A stretch of 64,000 bases of DNA, from NCBI GenBank assembly GCA_036365145.1, contig JAEOAD010000982.1, positions 5,358,001 through 5,422,000 of the forward strand, in the 5' to 3' direction. A program made the translations under genes and the position numbers. This document shows positions 35,222 to 45,824 of the stretch, piece after piece. The first letter of the stretch is position 1. The number at the start of each line of letters is the position of its first letter. Source of the DNA: Orientallactaga sibirica (lineage: Eukaryota; Chordata; Mammalia; Rodentia; Dipodidae). Under the pieces are notes generated by a model. It searched no databases. It was not told the origin of the DNA and worked only from the letters and a program-made list of their open reading frames with translations.

Positions 35222-35596
35222 CTGCCTTGGGGCTGCCTGGACCCTGCATGCATGCTGTGGAAGCAGGCCCTTTGATCCATCTTCCTGATTCAATAGTCCC
35301 TGGGTCCCCAACTCCTGGTTCCCCTAATCCTGAGGGTGCATGTGCAGAATGAGTAGGACAGAGATCCTGGTTCCTTTCCCACCTCCTGGTTTCCTACTCC
35401 TGGTATCCCTGCTGCTGGCTTGGAGCTGAGTGGACCCTTCAGGCATCCTGATAAAGCAGGCCTTTTGCTCCACCATCCTTATTGAATGGCCCCTGGCTCC
35501 CCAACTCCCAGATTCCCTGTACCTGAGGGGGTGTGTGCAGAGTGAGTAGGCCAGAATTCTGGTTATTTACCCACCTCCTAGTTCCCTGCTCCCCTG
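35222..35596 (+). repeat. Tandem dimer, 193-bp unit
   Basis: Two related units (about 35222-35413 and 35414-35596). Aligned words: aagcaggccctttgatcc / aagcaggccttttgctcc at 35261 and 35454, gtccccaactcctgg / gctccccaactccc, gcagaatgagtaggac / gcagagtgagtaggcc, cccacctcctggtttcc / cccacctcctagttccc. GC-rich compared with its surroundings. It lies directly 5' of L1 fragment 2. L1 5' UTRs in some rodents are built of tandem monomers of about 200 bp, so this may be such a promoter remnant, but no specific similarity is claimed. Confidence 0.8.
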
Positions 35597-37480
35597 ATGA
35601 ATGGGTTGTGGAAGAAATCAACAAAGAAATTGTAAAATTTCTAGAATTGAATTATAATGAAAACACAACTTACTAAAATTTATGAGACACAATGAAGGCA
35701 GTCCTAAAGGGAAAATTCATACTGTTAAATTCCTTCATAAAAAAGATGCAAAGACCCCAAATAAATAACCTACCCATCCCCCCAAAAGCATGGTAAAAAC
35801 AAGAAAAATCCAACCTTAAGAGCTACAGATGGAAAGAAATAATCAGGACCAGAGCAGAAATTAATGAATTGGAAACTAAGGAAACACTTAAGAAATTCTA
35901 TGCAATGAAATTCTGGTTCTTGGAAAAAATAAACAAGATTGATAAACCTTTGGCCAATGTGATCAAACAGAAAAAGAGAACACTCAAATTAACAAAATCA
36001 GAAATGAAAAGGGAAAGGTCACAACAGACATCAATGAAATTGGAAGAATTATCAGGGCATACTTCCAAAACCTCTACTCCACAAAATTGGATAATCTGGA
36101 AAAAAATGGATGAATTCCTAGACACATACCACCTACCAAAACTAAACTAAGAGCAGATTAATCTCCTAAACAAACTTATCACATTCATGGAGATTGAAAA
36201 GGTAATTTAAAAACCTCCTCCAAAAGAAAGCAGGTTTCATCCAAGAGGTGTAGGAAGGTTCAACATATGGAAATAGATTAACATAATATACCACATAAAC
36301 ACAAGAAGCACATGATCATTTCAATAGATGCAGAGAATGCCTTAACAAAGTATAATATCACTTCATGATCAAAATGCTAGAGGGACTAGGCATGGAGGAT
36401 TTATATCTCAACATAATAAAGGCTATATACAAAGCATCTAATGGACATATCACACTTAATTGGGAAAGACTCAAGGGGTTCTCACTGAGATCAGTGACAA
36501 GACAGGGGTGTTCACCTTCACCACTGCTCTTCAACATAGTACTAGTAGCCCTAGCCCAAGCGATCAAATAGGAGAAAGATATAAAAGGGATCCAAATTGG
36601 AAAGGAAGAATTCAAACTTGCCCTGTTTACAGATAACATGATCCTATATACAAGTGATCCAAAACAGAGGTTCTACCATAAAACTTCTAAAGGTGATAAA
36701 TTTCTTCAGCAAAATGGAAGGACACAAAATCAACACATGGAAATCAGATGCTTTCCTATCAGCAAGGCTGTCCCATTTTAAATAGCCACAAAAAACAAAC
36801 ACCTTGGAATAACACTAACCAAGAATGTAAAAGACTTATATAATGAAAATATAAAAACACTCAAGAATGAGAGAAGACATGAGCAGATGGAAAGACCTCC
36901 CATGATCCTGGATAGGGAGAATTAATATTGTGAAAATGGCAGTTATATCAAAAGCAATGTACACATTCAAAAGCAATATACAGATTCAACACAATACCAA
37001 CAAAATCCTAGAATCATTCTTCATAGAGATAAAAAAATATTCTCAAATTTCATATGGAATGGCAGAAGGCCTCTGATAATCAAAAATATACTCAAAAGAA
37101 ACACTTCTGGAGATATCACTATGCCCAGCCTAAAGCTATACTACAAAGTCATAGTAACAAAACAGCATGATACTAGCATAAAAACAGACATATAGATCAA
37201 TGGAATAGAATTAAATATCCAGCCCTTAGTTCAAGTAACTATAGCTACTTGGTCTTTGACAAAGGAGCCAACAATATACACTGGAGAAAACAGAGCATGG
37301 TGATGGAAGAAAAACTAGGGGGAACTCTTCACAATGTAAGAGTGGAGAAAGTCTTTCTGAATAGTACCCCAGTAGCCCAGAAAATTAAACAATCACTCAA
37401 ACAGTGAGATCTCATGAAACTAAAAAGCTTTTGTACAAACATACCATAAATAGAGTCAAAAGACAACCCATGCCCCAGAT
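35597..37480 (+). mobile_element. LINE-1 ORF2 fragment 2 (mid ORF2 through RT), dead
   Basis: It repeats the segment already present at 34190-34760 (aaaacacaact.acta.aa, gggaaaattcata) and continues into the RT domain. The open pieces 35869-36150 and 36365-36571 contain L1-typical EKINKIDKPLA and SVTRQGCSPSPLLFNIVL. The RT active-site motif, F-A-D-D in active L1, reads F-T-D-N here (about 36627-36638), so a catalytic Asp is lost. A deletion near 36225 joins sequence before the RT to a later part. It ends around 37480 without ORF2 C-terminus or 3' UTR. Confidence 0.85.
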
Positions 37481-37645
37481 CATAGATAGATGCCAGATAA
37501 ATAGAGAGATAATAGGAAGAACAGAACAGAATAGACAAATAGATGATGAAAATAGACAGATTTATAGATAAGCAGATAGAGCACAGATTAGGAATATAAA
37601 AGTGATAGATAAATATATACATAGATTCATATGCAGACACAAAGA
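37481..37645. repeat. Imperfect GATA/AGAT-rich simple repeat
   Basis: Repeated atagata, gataaata and acagata words without a strict period, directly after the L1 break. Confidence 0.75.
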
Positions 37646-38315
37646 GTGATTTTAAGTAATTGATTTATCTAATTGTCAGAGTTGGAAATCTGGATGAACT
37701 GAGTTTGGCCAATAGCTACTTACCACAGCGTAACCAAGCTGACACATAGAAAAAGCCATCACAATACAGTTAAAATCAACCACCATGAAGAGAAAAAGAT
37801 CATCTTAGGGATTTGATCAGCATGGGCTGGCTAGGGAAAAATCACATTCACATAATAAAATAATATTCAGCAGGTCAATAAGTAGTTATTGAGTACCTAA
37901 GATGAGCCAAGTACTGTCCTTGCAGACATAAAAGTGAACACCTACCTTCTTTGTATAGACCAGCCATCAATAAGCAAGGACCCAGAGGCCAGGTTTACCT
38001 GAAACTTGTTTATGTGAGTCAAGGTTTATCACAACACAGCCACTCATTTGCTCAGGAATTGTCTATTACCGCTTCAAAAGCTGAAGAGCTAGAATCACAA
38101 CAGAGGTGGCATGGATGGGTAAGTCTCCAGTGGAGACACTCTGGCTCTTTATAGGTTAAGTCTGCTGCCAGGCAGTGAACTCCAAGTCTGTACTCTTATG
38201 TTGACAGGACTGGATGGATTTCATCTTCAGAAATAAAAAGAAAGTAAATTAACACTATGCTTTTAAGTCTCAAGTAAAGAAATATCCTATAACAAAAGTA
38301 TTTATTAAAGGGATT
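37646..38315. other. Unique DNA, possible ancient repeat trace
   Basis: At about 37880-37960, agtagttattgagtacctaa and gagccaagtactgtcctt recall an old mammalian-wide repeat (MIR/L2 type), at low confidence. Nothing else recognised. Confidence 0.45.
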
Positions 38316-38666
38316 ATGGAAAAAAAGAAAAAAAAAGAGCAGTCTCCATTTGGTATGGGGATCAAGGACCTAGGCTTCTGTGATGCAGGGGAAGAGTGCC
38401 CATAGGGGGAGAACAAGTGTGAATGGAAAAATCCAACAGAGGAACTGGAAGCACCAATCAAAATGAAAAAAAAAAAAAAGCTTAATGTTATAGACCATAT
38501 TGCCGCCAAAGGAATCAAGATTCCAAAAGTAGAATTCAAACTTGCATTGAACAGCAGAAGGTCAAAACTGGGCAGAGACAAACCAAAATCAATAAAATAC
38601 AAAGAAAATAAGAGATCCTCTAAAATTTCAGAGAAAGGGAGCAAGAACACAATAAAAATTATGTGA
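38316..38666 (+). other. Open frame with one internal stop, unrecognised
   Basis: From ATG at 38316 the frame is 29 codons, a TAG at 38403-38405, then 86 codons to the stop just after 38663. It is lysine-rich with two poly-Lys runs; the second half opens again at ATG 38463 with the segment LNVIDHIAAKGIKIPKVEF. No known domain recognised. The same region is also open for 160 codons on the minus strand, as expected when one strand is purine-rich, so coding is doubtful. A retrocopy remnant is possible, but no TSD or poly-A was found. Confidence 0.25.
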
Positions 38667-38784
38667 GAAACACAGAGGACAAGAAGGAGATTGGTGTAAA
38701 GGCATTGATTTTTCTCCAGAAAGCCACAAGAATAACTGAGAAAGAAGCACATGTAATAAGTTTCATTAAATAACTATTATATCC

Positions 38785-38935
38785 TGTGCAGGGTGGTAAG
38801 CATTTCACATTCATCAACTCTAATCTTTATAATAACCCTTTAAGATACAAACTTAACCCTAATTTATAAATAAAATGTAAGAATTGTAGCAATTACCCAT
38901 AGTTAGCTGCAAATGAATAAATCTTGTATTAACTC
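38785..38935 (-). mobile_element. MIR SINE, antisense
   Basis: gcagggtggtaagcatttcac, aatctttataataaccctt and cccatagttagctgcaaatg follow the inverted MIR consensus order (cacagcaagtaa-type end). Confidence 0.7.
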
Positions 38936-39501
38936 TCGGGTTTACTAAGTTTAACATTCAAAATTCCACATTTCTCAAACCAAGAAACAAACAATGAACA
39001 TTTCACAGGAGGAAAGGAAGACCCAACTTTGGAAATCAGAATGATTCACACCCATGGTGCTCCAATGAAGATGGATCTGGATGTAGAAATATTTCATCAA
39101 TTTTGTGCAAAACAAATTTATATATATGAGAGATAGCTGTGGTATCCTAAAAATCACAAACGGGGCATGAAAAAGCCAGTGATGCTATTTCAGGCTGCAT
39201 GGGTAGTTTTGATGCAGGATTTTGGGTCCATAGAGGGACTAAATTCCATAAAGATATAGGAGATCCAGGACCCATGGACCCCAATTTTTGGGTTCTTATC
39301 CTAATTTACAAAGAATTAAAAACACAGAGAAACTCTGTGAATTATGAGGTTTATTTTAGGGAAAGGGAAGGCTAGCAGTAAGTCCAAAGGCAAAAAAAAA
39401 AAAAAAAAGGTTATCCTCCTTCCCAGTCAGACTCGCACAGAGAAAAGTCTGCGCACGCGCACACGCACACACACGTGAAAAGCAAAACAAGAGAGTCCAA
39501 G
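38936..39501. other. Unassigned DNA flanking the provirus
   Basis: Contains an A16 run at about 39392-39408 and a CG-containing (CA)n run at 39450-39475 (gcgcacgcgcacacgcac). The inverted tgaggtttattttaggg at 39343 could be another old LTR end. Confidence 0.4.
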
Positions 39502-39893
39502 TGTAGCAGTCAGCCTTACATTGTTGGGATGAACTTCCCAACCAGTCACAGTTATGGGAGAAAGGCTGGCCCATTTTTATAGGTCTAGGCAGAGAGAGAG
39601 AGAGAGAGAGAAAAGCAACCACCACTAAAAGCAAGCAAGCACAAAGAACTCAGGCAGAACCCAGGCACTTTGCATATTTTTAAGTGGCAATTCCAAATCC
39701 ACTCCCACACCTTAGAGTTGGACCTTAGGTTCTGCCCACAGTGACACCTTCTCCAACTAGGCAGCTGAAGATCTAAATTATAAGCTTTAATAAACTTTTG
39801 AATATATTGTCCCTTGCCCCCAATAGATTTAAAAGCTTTAATAAACTTTTGAATATATTGCCTCTGTCCCTCAAAAGACTTATAACCATCTAT
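39502..39893 (-). mobile_element. 3' LTR of the provirus
   Basis: Shares with the other LTR: atgggagaaa..ctggccca, gcaagcaagcaca, gctctgcccacagtgaca-type words, aagctttaataaactttt. It carries a 51-bp internal duplication (aagctttaataaacttttg at 39782 and 39833) absent from the partner LTR. Contains (GA)n at 39591-39613. Confidence 0.75.
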
Positions 39894-41053
39894 ATTCTAA
39901 ATTGTATTCAGTCTAACTTTAAAGGTCTCCATACTCTTATGTGAGAAATTTAAGATTGTTTGGTAACTGTGAGTTCTGTAAAATTAAAACAACTTATATA
40001 TTTTTAACACATAAAGGCATACAGTAAATATTTTTAACTGTTATAAGGCATAGCAAGGAGAGACTGGAAGAATATAAACTCAATACCTATTAAGCAAAAA
40101 TTAAACTTTTGGAGTTTAAGTACAGTATCATAACCAGTGACTACAAGTCTCTGGATTTTTTAATTCTGCTCCTCCAGCTGGGCTGAACAGTTAGGGAAAA
40201 CTTTTATCCTGAGCCAACAGCATGTTATGGTAGCCCTTGTAGAGTTCTGGTTTATCTAAAACATCTTCACATCTTCATGTAAACCACAGTCTATCTTTTA
40301 ATGGTCCTATTGGCCTATTAGGGTCAACACACCCTGCCTATATGTTGCATTTCAGCAGTGGCTCCTATAACTCTGTGTACTTTATGACACACTCTGCATT
40401 TTTTTATGTTTTCAAAACCAATACTAGGTGTGTAGGACAGAGCCATATTTTCAATTTAGGGATGAAATAAATTGTGAACTTGTAGAGATTTCTTTGTTTT
40501 AGATCTCTTTTTTACAGTGCATTTTTATCATTTAGTCTTTCTTGGTGAAGTCATCTTAGGCATTTTTATTGTTTTAATGTAAAGCAATTGGGCCATTTTC
40601 TTTGAGATTATTCATGTATTTGGCAATAGCACATTAGTAATCTAAAACCAAGCTCTGTGTCAAGAAATTTAACTTGTATGAATTTTTCCAACTTAAAATC
40701 TGAAATATCCCAGTCTCACATCTTTAGCCAAACAAATCAGTCCATTATAAATTTAACCTTGATCAAACTCTCTGAGCATGGGCAGTAGAATGCAGCCAGA
40801 CCTTATGCCAGTAGCCCAATTCTAACAAAGTCTTCTATGGGTTTTCCTTTCCCTTAGAAAGTTTATAAACCAAGCCTCAAAATACAATTTTCTCTGTATG
40901 TAGCATTTTCAAACTCTCATAGGAATAGTTCATAATACTTGGCTTACTGCTCCAGAAGGCATCTTCAGTTGTATGCACCAAGTTTCCCATTCCTCCAGCA
41001 CACAAGTTCTAAAAGACTAAAGTTTAATGGCCAGATTCATCTTAGCAACTCTA

Positions 41054-41070
41054 TCCCACTCTTGGTACCA
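41054..41070 (-). other. Primer-binding-site-like word
   Basis: The minus strand reads TGGTACCAAGAGTGGGA two bases after the LTR end (..GCACA). This resembles the 3' end of a tRNA-Leu, the primer class of ERV-L-type elements. Confidence 0.6.
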
Positions 41071-41072
41071 AT

Positions 41073-41474
41073 TGTGCAGCAGTAAGTTTTACACGGTTGG
41101 GATGAAGCTACAAACCAGGCCCAGCTATGGGAGAAATGGTTTATTGAATCTTACAGACAGAGAAGAATTTGCATAATGGCAGAAGAAGCTGGCCCACTTT
41201 TACAGGTCCAGGCAGAGAAAGAGAGACAGAGAGAGGGAGAGAGAGAAAGCCATCATCACCAAAAGCAAGCAAGCACACTTTAGGAACCCAGGCAAACCCA
41301 GGCATTTTGCTTATCTTTAACTGGAAATTACATATCCGTGCCCACACCTTATATCTGGACCCTAGGCTCTGCCCACAGTGACACCTCCTCCAGCAGGGCT
41401 GCTAGAGATATAAATTACAAGCTTTATTAAACTTATGAATATATTGGGGGACAAACATTTGAACTAACACACCA
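41073..41474 (-). mobile_element. 5' LTR of the provirus
   Basis: Minus strand: TGTGTTAGTTCAAATGTTTG start, ggaggaggtgtcactgtggg, gggccagcttcttctgcc, attcaataaaccatttc (polyadenylation signal region) and ctgctgcaca end. The layout matches the solo LTRs at 13527, 54119 and 59112. Confidence 0.8.
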
Positions 41475-41750
41475 CGCCACAGGGTCCCCCTCACACAGGG
41501 GCTTAGAGAGGATTAAGAGATAGTAAAAGGCTTTGAGTTTTAAGAGAGATGATACATGTAATAAAGTGAGAAAGCACACAAAAACAAGGCAGGAAAGTTC
41601 CTGGACAAAAAGAAATCCTCTCCCTACTGGGTGGAAAGAGGGAGAGGAGACCAAGAAATACTTACATATGTAAAGATATAGAGGAAGAAGAAGCCAAGAG
41701 ATTTACACATATTTTAGGCTCCTTTACAATGGCTCAAACTTCCAATTAGA
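41475..41750. other. Unique DNA
   Basis: Nothing recognised. Confidence 0.5.
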
Positions 41751-41953
41751 GGCTGGAGAGATTGCTTACTGGTTAAGACACTTGCCTGTGAAGGCTAAGG
41801 ACCCAGGTTTGATTCCACAGGACCCATACAAGCCAAATGCACAACGTGACACATGCATCTGGAGTTCATTTGCAATGGCTAGAGGCCCTGGCATGCCTAT
41901 GATCTCTCTAGTTGCCTTTTACTCACTCTCAAATAAATAAATAAATAAAAACA
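41751..41953 (+). mobile_element. DIP-type SINE
   Basis: Full element with AAATAAATAAATAAATAAA tail. TSD tccaattag at 41741 and 41954. Confidence 0.93.
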
Positions 41954-42212
41954 TCCAATTAGGATAAGCCTTGTCATCGGACTCAGCTGTGTAAGGGAGA
42001 GACCTGACTGGTTGGGGTCTCAAGAGGCTGACTCAGGTGAGGCCAGCCTTCCCAGATGTGCTAACCTGAGGAAGAAGCAGGAAGCTACTGCTGGAGAATA
42101 GCCATCTTGAATGAGACTGGGTCAGACACGGGTTCTAATCCTACTAAGGCAGACAAGGTGGCATCTCCTTGGGCCTCTGTTCCTGGATGACTACCTGTAA
42201 AAAAGCCATCTT

Positions 42213-42441
42213 GGGCTAGCAAGATGGCTTAGTGGTTGTGGCACTTGCCTGTGAGGCCTGAGGACCCAGGTTAAATTCCCCAGCACCCACCAAATAAGCC
42301 AGATGCACAAAGTGGTGCATGCATCTGGAGTTAGTCTGCAATGGCTAGAGGCCCCAGTGCTCCCAATCTCTCTATCTGCCTCTCTCTTTCTCTCTATCTT
42401 TCTTTCCCCCTCCAATAAATAAATGAATAAAGTATTTTTTG
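42213..42441 (+). mobile_element. DIP-type SINE
   Basis: gggctagcaagatggcttag head through AATAAATAAATGAATAAA. TSD aaaagccatctt at 42201-42212 and 42442-42453. Confidence 0.94.
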
Positions 42442-42455
42442 AAAAGCCATCTTGA

Positions 42456-42598
42456 AGCTGGGTGTGGTGGATCACACCTTTAATCCCAGCACTTCAGAAG
42501 CACATGTAGGAGTATTTCCATGAGTTCGAGGCTACCCAGAGACTACAGAGTGAATTCCAGGTCAACCTGGGCTAGATCGAGACCCAAAAAAAAAAAAA
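42456..42598 (+). mobile_element. B1 SINE
   Basis: agctgggtgtggtggatcac to an A tail of about 17. The same target word aaaagccatctt precedes it (42442-42453) and follows it (42599-42610). Confidence 0.94.
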
Positions 42599-42610
42599 AA
42601 AAGCCATCTT

Positions 42611-44439
42611 GCTTCTATTCTCCTTTAGTTTCAATGAAAGAAAAGCAAAAGTGTTCCACAGCTAACAAGCCACATCTGGAATAAGTATCCGTTTGGGAGC
42701 CAGTTTTTCACATTTTTGTTTACATAAATTATTTGTGCAAAGTAATGGGTTTCATTGTGACCCAAATTCTCTCTCTTTCCTTCCCCTGCTTGTTATTCCC
42801 TTTCTCTTCACTAATAATCCCTCTTGTACTTGCATGTTTATTTTTTCTAGATTACTGAGATCCATTGTTAAGAACTTTGATGAAATTATCTCTCAAACAG
42901 AAGGTAACTAGCTGAACTCAACCTTGTGAGCCAAGTGTTAGGTGGAAGGATGCTGGCAGGTCCTGATTCACAATAAAAAAGAGAAGTCATACCCTCCACA
43001 GCAGGTTCATGTTCAGTTAACCAGCTGTTCCAAATGAAACTTGATTTGTACCATACATTTAAAATATCAGATCCAATCTTCCTATATTGTTGCATAAATA
43101 ATGCCCCAATGAGTTTCTGGGTCAAGGAACTAAGTGTTCACTTCAAATATTAAAAGAAGTCCTATTTCATTGTTGTTATTGCTTTTTCTTAAATCACAAT
43201 TCTGTGGCTTATAGAGTAGCTGGTCCATTTCACTCATTATTACAATGTCTGAACTTCTGATCTATTGCAACCATTACTCTCACTTGGGAATTGTTATTTT
43301 TCAAAATTGGCAGCAAAGAATGGTCCTACTCTAAAGATAACTCTCTAAAGCCTAGTTGAATTACCCCTGGATGGATTTTCAGATGCTTACAACTGCCAGG
43401 GAAAAGCTCAGTCCAACAAAAATGAGTTCTGGATGAGAAGAGCCAAAAGAAACAAATATGTGGGACATGATTTTATAATTTGTGCTACTGTTGAATTAGT
43501 AATACAGAGGAATCAAATGGAATACATTATAAGTTTTGTTCAAATAAACTAAAATAACCTTTTTATGAATCTGCATTAGTGTCAATTATTATTCATTATT
43601 AATGCTCCAGCATCAAATTAAAAAGAAAATGTATGTGTGTATGGCATTACCTTACACATCTCTTTCTGGTCTTATCATGATACTCAATTGCTTAATCACT
43701 AATTAATGAACTGATACAACTTGAAAATACAAATCACCATCTAAATGCCAGGTGCTAATGTTAGTATGGGATGACATTCTGTTATGTTCTCAGTTTGTTG
43801 ATCAAATTTTGATTAGTGGTAAATATATGATATTGTCCCTAAAATCTTCTGTCAAGTTTCAACATTTTGATAAATAAAAAAATGTAACCAACTCAGTCAT
43901 CCTGAACTCTTAAAACCATTGCTAGGAATTAGGAAAAAATTAAGCAACACAAAATCCGAGTTATACATTTACCAAATTCAAGAGACAAAACCCAACAGAA
44001 TTACAAAGATAATCCACACAATCAATGGGATTCAGAGCAAAGAATTGGCATAACTGCAGTAATTAGTCAAATGGTGTAATTACAGTAAACACATGATAAG
44101 TTGCCACTGAAGCATGTAATTGCAGAACATAATGGTGTTATTATGATTTCTGATGATATGATTTGGGTATATAATGAATGCCCATAACAATATTAAGGCA
44201 TTTTATTTATGAATTTTCTTAGTACTTGATGTATATTTCTTAAACTTTTTTACTCTTGAGTCTAATGCAGACAGGAAAACAGAACAATGAAAGGAAAGGA
44301 AAATAAGTTATTGGTAAAATCATGGGTAGAAAGAGTTAAAGGATTTAAGTCTAAGAAGTGAGGATACGACTAAGTATGCATTACACTTAATGCATTCAAC
44401 TTAAGGGCAACAATACAGAAAATGCATGTGCATATGTGG
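42611..44439. other. Repeat-free AT-rich block
   Basis: About 1.8 kb without a recognised SINE, LINE or LTR, the longest such stretch in the right half. The part at 43430-44250 is rich in TAAT words (ttattattcattattaatg at 43586, cactaattaatgaactg at 43698). Candidate conserved non-coding DNA; not testable by eye. Confidence 0.4.
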
Positions 44440-44870
44440 ATATTAGTTATTGTTCATACTGTAACAAATACCTCAAACAGCAACTTAAGGAAAGAATGAT
44501 TCACTCTGGCTTACGGTTTTAGAAGGTTTCATCCATACTTGTTTGGTCCCATGGTCTTGGGCAAAGCATGATGGTAGCTGGGATGTATGACAGAAAAGAA
44601 CTGTTGACTTCATAGCTGACCAAGAAGTAGCAAAAAAGGGGAATGTCAGTCTTCTACTCACTTTTTCCCTTTTGCCTATTATATTCCATCCAGACCCCTG
44701 TCCCCAGCTGAGGGCATGATAGCACTCACATTTAGGGTAGGGATTCTATCCCCAATTAATCCTTTGTGGAAACACCCTCCCAGATATATTGAGAGATGCG
44801 CTTCACCATTCTTCTGAGTGACTTAAAATCTAGTCAAGATGGCAATGCAGATTAATGATCACACATGTTT
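44440..44870 (-). mobile_element. Probable LTR-type repeat, antisense
   Basis: ttcatactgtaacaaatacc, cagcaacttaaggaaagaatg, ctctggcttacggttttag, gatagcactcacatttaggg and ttgtggaaacaccctccc follow a rodent interspersed-repeat layout that I take to be an inverted MaLR-like LTR. Confidence 0.45.
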
Positions 44871-45401
44871 AGTCCATTTTTCAGGAATTTATAATTTTCC
44901 CCAAATCTACATTTAAGTGATCCATAGAGGAAAAGACTTTTTAGAATGAATTGCTGACAGTATGTTATTTGGTTTAACACTCAGGCAAAGATAATATTTT
45001 ATGTGTTCAAATTTTGTCCCCATAACAATAAACTGAAAATTATTTTTATTTATTTCATAGGACTTATGAGTAGGTGGAATGCTCAGAGTAAGAAAAACAT
45101 GCATAGTTTAGTAGCTCATGAATTAACTTCCTTGTATCTGTTGGATGTATCAGTGGGACTATATTTCTAATCACAGAGTTTATATGAGGTATACACTGGG
45201 GTTGTGAAGCTGGGAAAGTATACATGCAAGACTATGCTGTCGATTTTCACTTGAGCTTGAATCTTCTCTATAAAGTCCACCAGAGCATTACTCTATTTCA
45301 GCTGCAACTTTGGAAGCAAGATATGACTAACTCATCTTTATGGTCGAAATGAGGCCTAGGACATTGGGACTTGTCTATTTACCAAACCTCTGCCAATATA
45401 A
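44871..45401. other. Unique DNA
   Basis: Nothing recognised. Confidence 0.5.
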
Positions 45402-45824
45402 TGTGATGATTTCCATGTGAAATGTCTCTTGAACGAGATCATGTGTCAAATGCTTGGTTGACAATTGATGGATTCTGGAGAAATGATCTAACCATCATCA
45501 ATGATAGATTCATAATTTGATGGGCATTATCAGAAGGTGATGGAAAATAGAAGGCATGGCCTAAATGAAGGAAATAGGTCACTATTAATATGGCCTGAAA
45601 AGACATATCATACCTTTTGCACTTCTTCCTGGATGTTATGTGGTGAGCAACTTTCTTCTGCCACTCCTCTTCACTGCAATACTGGATCTCAATATAAGCC
45701 CACAGTTCTCACGCCACATGAAAATTTACAGAAGACACTGAATCTGTGAGCCAAAATAAATCCTTAATTAGTTGACTCTCTCAGGTATTTTTGCATAGTG
45801 TCATACAAGCATCTAATAACTACA
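45402..45824 (+). mobile_element. Old MaLR-type LTR
   Basis: tgtgatgatttccatgtgaa, gatcatgtgtcaaatgcttgg, gtgagccaaaataaatcctt, ctctcaggtatttttgcata and ataactaca end. The order fits ORR1/MT-like LTRs. Confidence 0.65.

Larger units (their letters stand above)
39502..41474 (-). mobile_element. MaLR/ERVL-type provirus with both LTRs
   Basis: Read on the minus strand: 5' LTR (41474 to 41073), two bases, a primer-binding-site-like word (41070-41054), about 1.15 kb of internal DNA, and a 3' LTR (39893 to 39502). The two LTRs align through most of their length. The internal part has no gag, protease or polymerase frame, as is usual for MaLR elements, which rely on other elements for mobility. No clean TSD was seen. 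Confidence 0.75.

Noticed and set aside
34247..36571. L1 open pieces as a functional reverse transcriptase gene
   Set aside because: The frame is broken many times, segments are deleted, SINEs interrupt it and the active-site motif is altered.
38270..38752. 160-codon minus-strand frame rich in Phe/Leu/Ser/Ile
   Set aside because: Opposite strand of a purine-rich tract; hydrophobic composition follows from T-richness, not from a membrane protein.
39450..39475. CG-containing run as a CpG island
   Set aside because: Only about 25 bp of a (CA)n variant with CGs; no island-sized GC-rich stretch.
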